Source: Larkinella bovis
GTDB taxonomy: Bacteria > Bacteroidota > Bacteroidia > Cytophagales > Spirosomataceae
Reading direction: 5' to 3'
DNA length: 64,000 nucleotides
NCBI RefSeq assembly: GCF_042655385.1
Contig: NZ_JBHSMA010000001.1
Coordinates: 1,674,001-1,738,000 of the forward strand
Positions 63,284 through 64,000 of the stretch are shown in pieces (the first letter of the stretch is position 1; each line of letters begins with the position of its first letter). Position numbers and translations under genes: made by a program. Under the pieces are notes generated by a model, which saw nothing but the letters and a program-made list of their open reading frames with translations, was not told the DNA's origin and did not search any database.

Positions 63284-64000
63284 ATGAAAAATTACCAGCT
63301 CCGACGACTGTCTGATCAACCGATTGTAACGGCTACGGATGTAAAACCGTCACATCCGCACTTTCAGGTGCTGGGGGCATTCAACCCGGCGGCCTGCCGA
63401 TTCGGTGACGAAATTCTGTTGTTGCTGCGCGTGGCGGAGGCCGTGGAGCCCAGGCCCGGCACGATTCAGGTTCCCATCGTCCAGGAATTAGGCGGTCACT
63501 TTCAACTCGTTATCAAGACATTCCCGGAACCGGAAGGCCCTTACGACCCGCGGATCGTCCAGCTTGGTGATCAAGCCTACCTGACGTCGCTGAGTCACCT
63601 GCGACTGGCGCGGAGCCGCGACGGCCTTCACTTCACCGTTGACGAGAAGCCGTTCATCTTCCCCGATCGGGCCGACGAGTCATTTGGTGTGGAAGATGCC
63701 CGGATTACCTACCTGGACGGGCACTACTGGATTACCTATACGGCGGTTTCGGAAAACGGGCCGGGCGTTGGCTTAATCACCACGACCGATTTCGTCCACT
63801 TCGACCGGAAAGGGATGATCGTTCCTCCTCCCAACAAGGATGCCTGTTTGTTTCCGCAGAAAATCAACGGTTTTTATTACCTGTTGCACCGGCCCATGGT
63901 GTCGGATATCGGCAAACCGGCGGTCTGGCTGGCTCGCTCACCGGACGGTGTTCACTGGAGCGATCACCGGTTTTTGTTCGGAGCGACCGGAACGGTCTGG
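63284..64000 (+). CDS. GH130-family glycosidase/phosphorylase, truncated by window end
   Basis: 239 codons seen; the frame is open at the right edge. Five-bladed propeller signatures of GH130: AFNPAACRFGDEILLLLRVAE, GPYDPRIVQ, FGVEDARITYLDGHYWITYTA split over about 143-163, and LARSPDGVHW. GH130 enzymes are mostly beta-mannosyl phosphorylases or mannosidases. No signal peptide, so likely cytoplasmic. ATG at 63284 follows the hydrolase stop by two bases. Confidence 0.9.
   Translation, partial: MKNYQLRRLSDQPIVTATDVKPSHPHFQVLGAFNPAACRFGDEILLLLRVAEAVEPRPGTIQVPIVQELGGHFQLVIKTFPEPEGPYDPRIVQLGDQAYLTSLSHLRLARSRDGLHFTVDEKPFIFPDRADESFGVEDARITYLDGHYWITYTAVSENGPGVGLITTTDFVHFDRKGMIVPPPNKDACLFPQKINGFYYLLHRPMVSDIGKPAVWLARSPDGVHWSDHRFLFGATGTVW

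Overview
The window looks like a chromosomal segment from a member of the Bacteroidota, most likely Cytophagales (Spirosoma/Larkinella-type). The grounds are a SusC/SusD pair, an Oar-like TonB receptor, a type IX secretion C-terminal domain, CrtW-type carotenoid ketolase, LpxH, a bacteroidetal promoter signature (TAnnTTTG) upstream of several genes, and moderately high GC with AT-rich intergenic DNA. The genus is an inference, not a sequence match. No rRNA, complete tRNA, CRISPR array, transposase or prophage was seen.

Layout. 1-18 kb is mostly housekeeping: two tandem outer-membrane barrel paralogues, radA, a secreted TIM-barrel isomerase, pgeF, birA, rsfS, ftsH, lpxH, cdsA, a CPBP protease with a DUF2007 partner, dusB and two coupled family-2 glycosyltransferases. 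18-21 kb holds an EamA transporter, an orphan biotin carrier protein and the pyrH-frr pair. 21-26 kb has an OMP and a SusD/SusC pair whose SusC lacks the usual N-terminal carboxypeptidase-like domain. 26-29 kb has Uxs and Ugd, which together convert UDP-glucose to UDP-glucuronate to UDP-xylose. 29-41 kb contains acyl-CoA dehydrogenase, a stomatin/NfeD pair, malQ, a 3-hydroxybutyrate dehydrogenase-like SDR, a PafA-type phosphatase, a CrtW-like ketolase, a polyprenyl synthase, a patatin, a DUF4180/SnoaL pair and a GDPD. 41-49 kb contains the Oar-like receptor, a degenerate SelD homologue and small metabolic enzymes.

The most unusual part is 49.3-56.6 kb: a compact minus-strand operon encoding a CHAT protease, a membrane-anchored STAND NTPase with about 14 WD40 repeats, an exported caspase-fold protease and a small exported protein. 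Two caspase-clan proteases sit either side of a STAND sensor, and the predicted topology puts one protease in the cytoplasm and the other on the periplasmic side with the WD40 propellers. It resembles predicted STAND/caspase conflict or cell-death systems, but this arrangement is not one I can name.

Downstream lies a large GH78 alpha-L-rhamnosidase gene carrying two independent lesions: a 73-bp partial duplication that shifts the frame and an in-frame TGA in place of an expected Trp codon. It is followed by an alpha/beta hydrolase and a GH130 glycosidase cut by the window edge. Several long intergenic palindromes recur, including one family that supplies the last codons of neighbouring genes.
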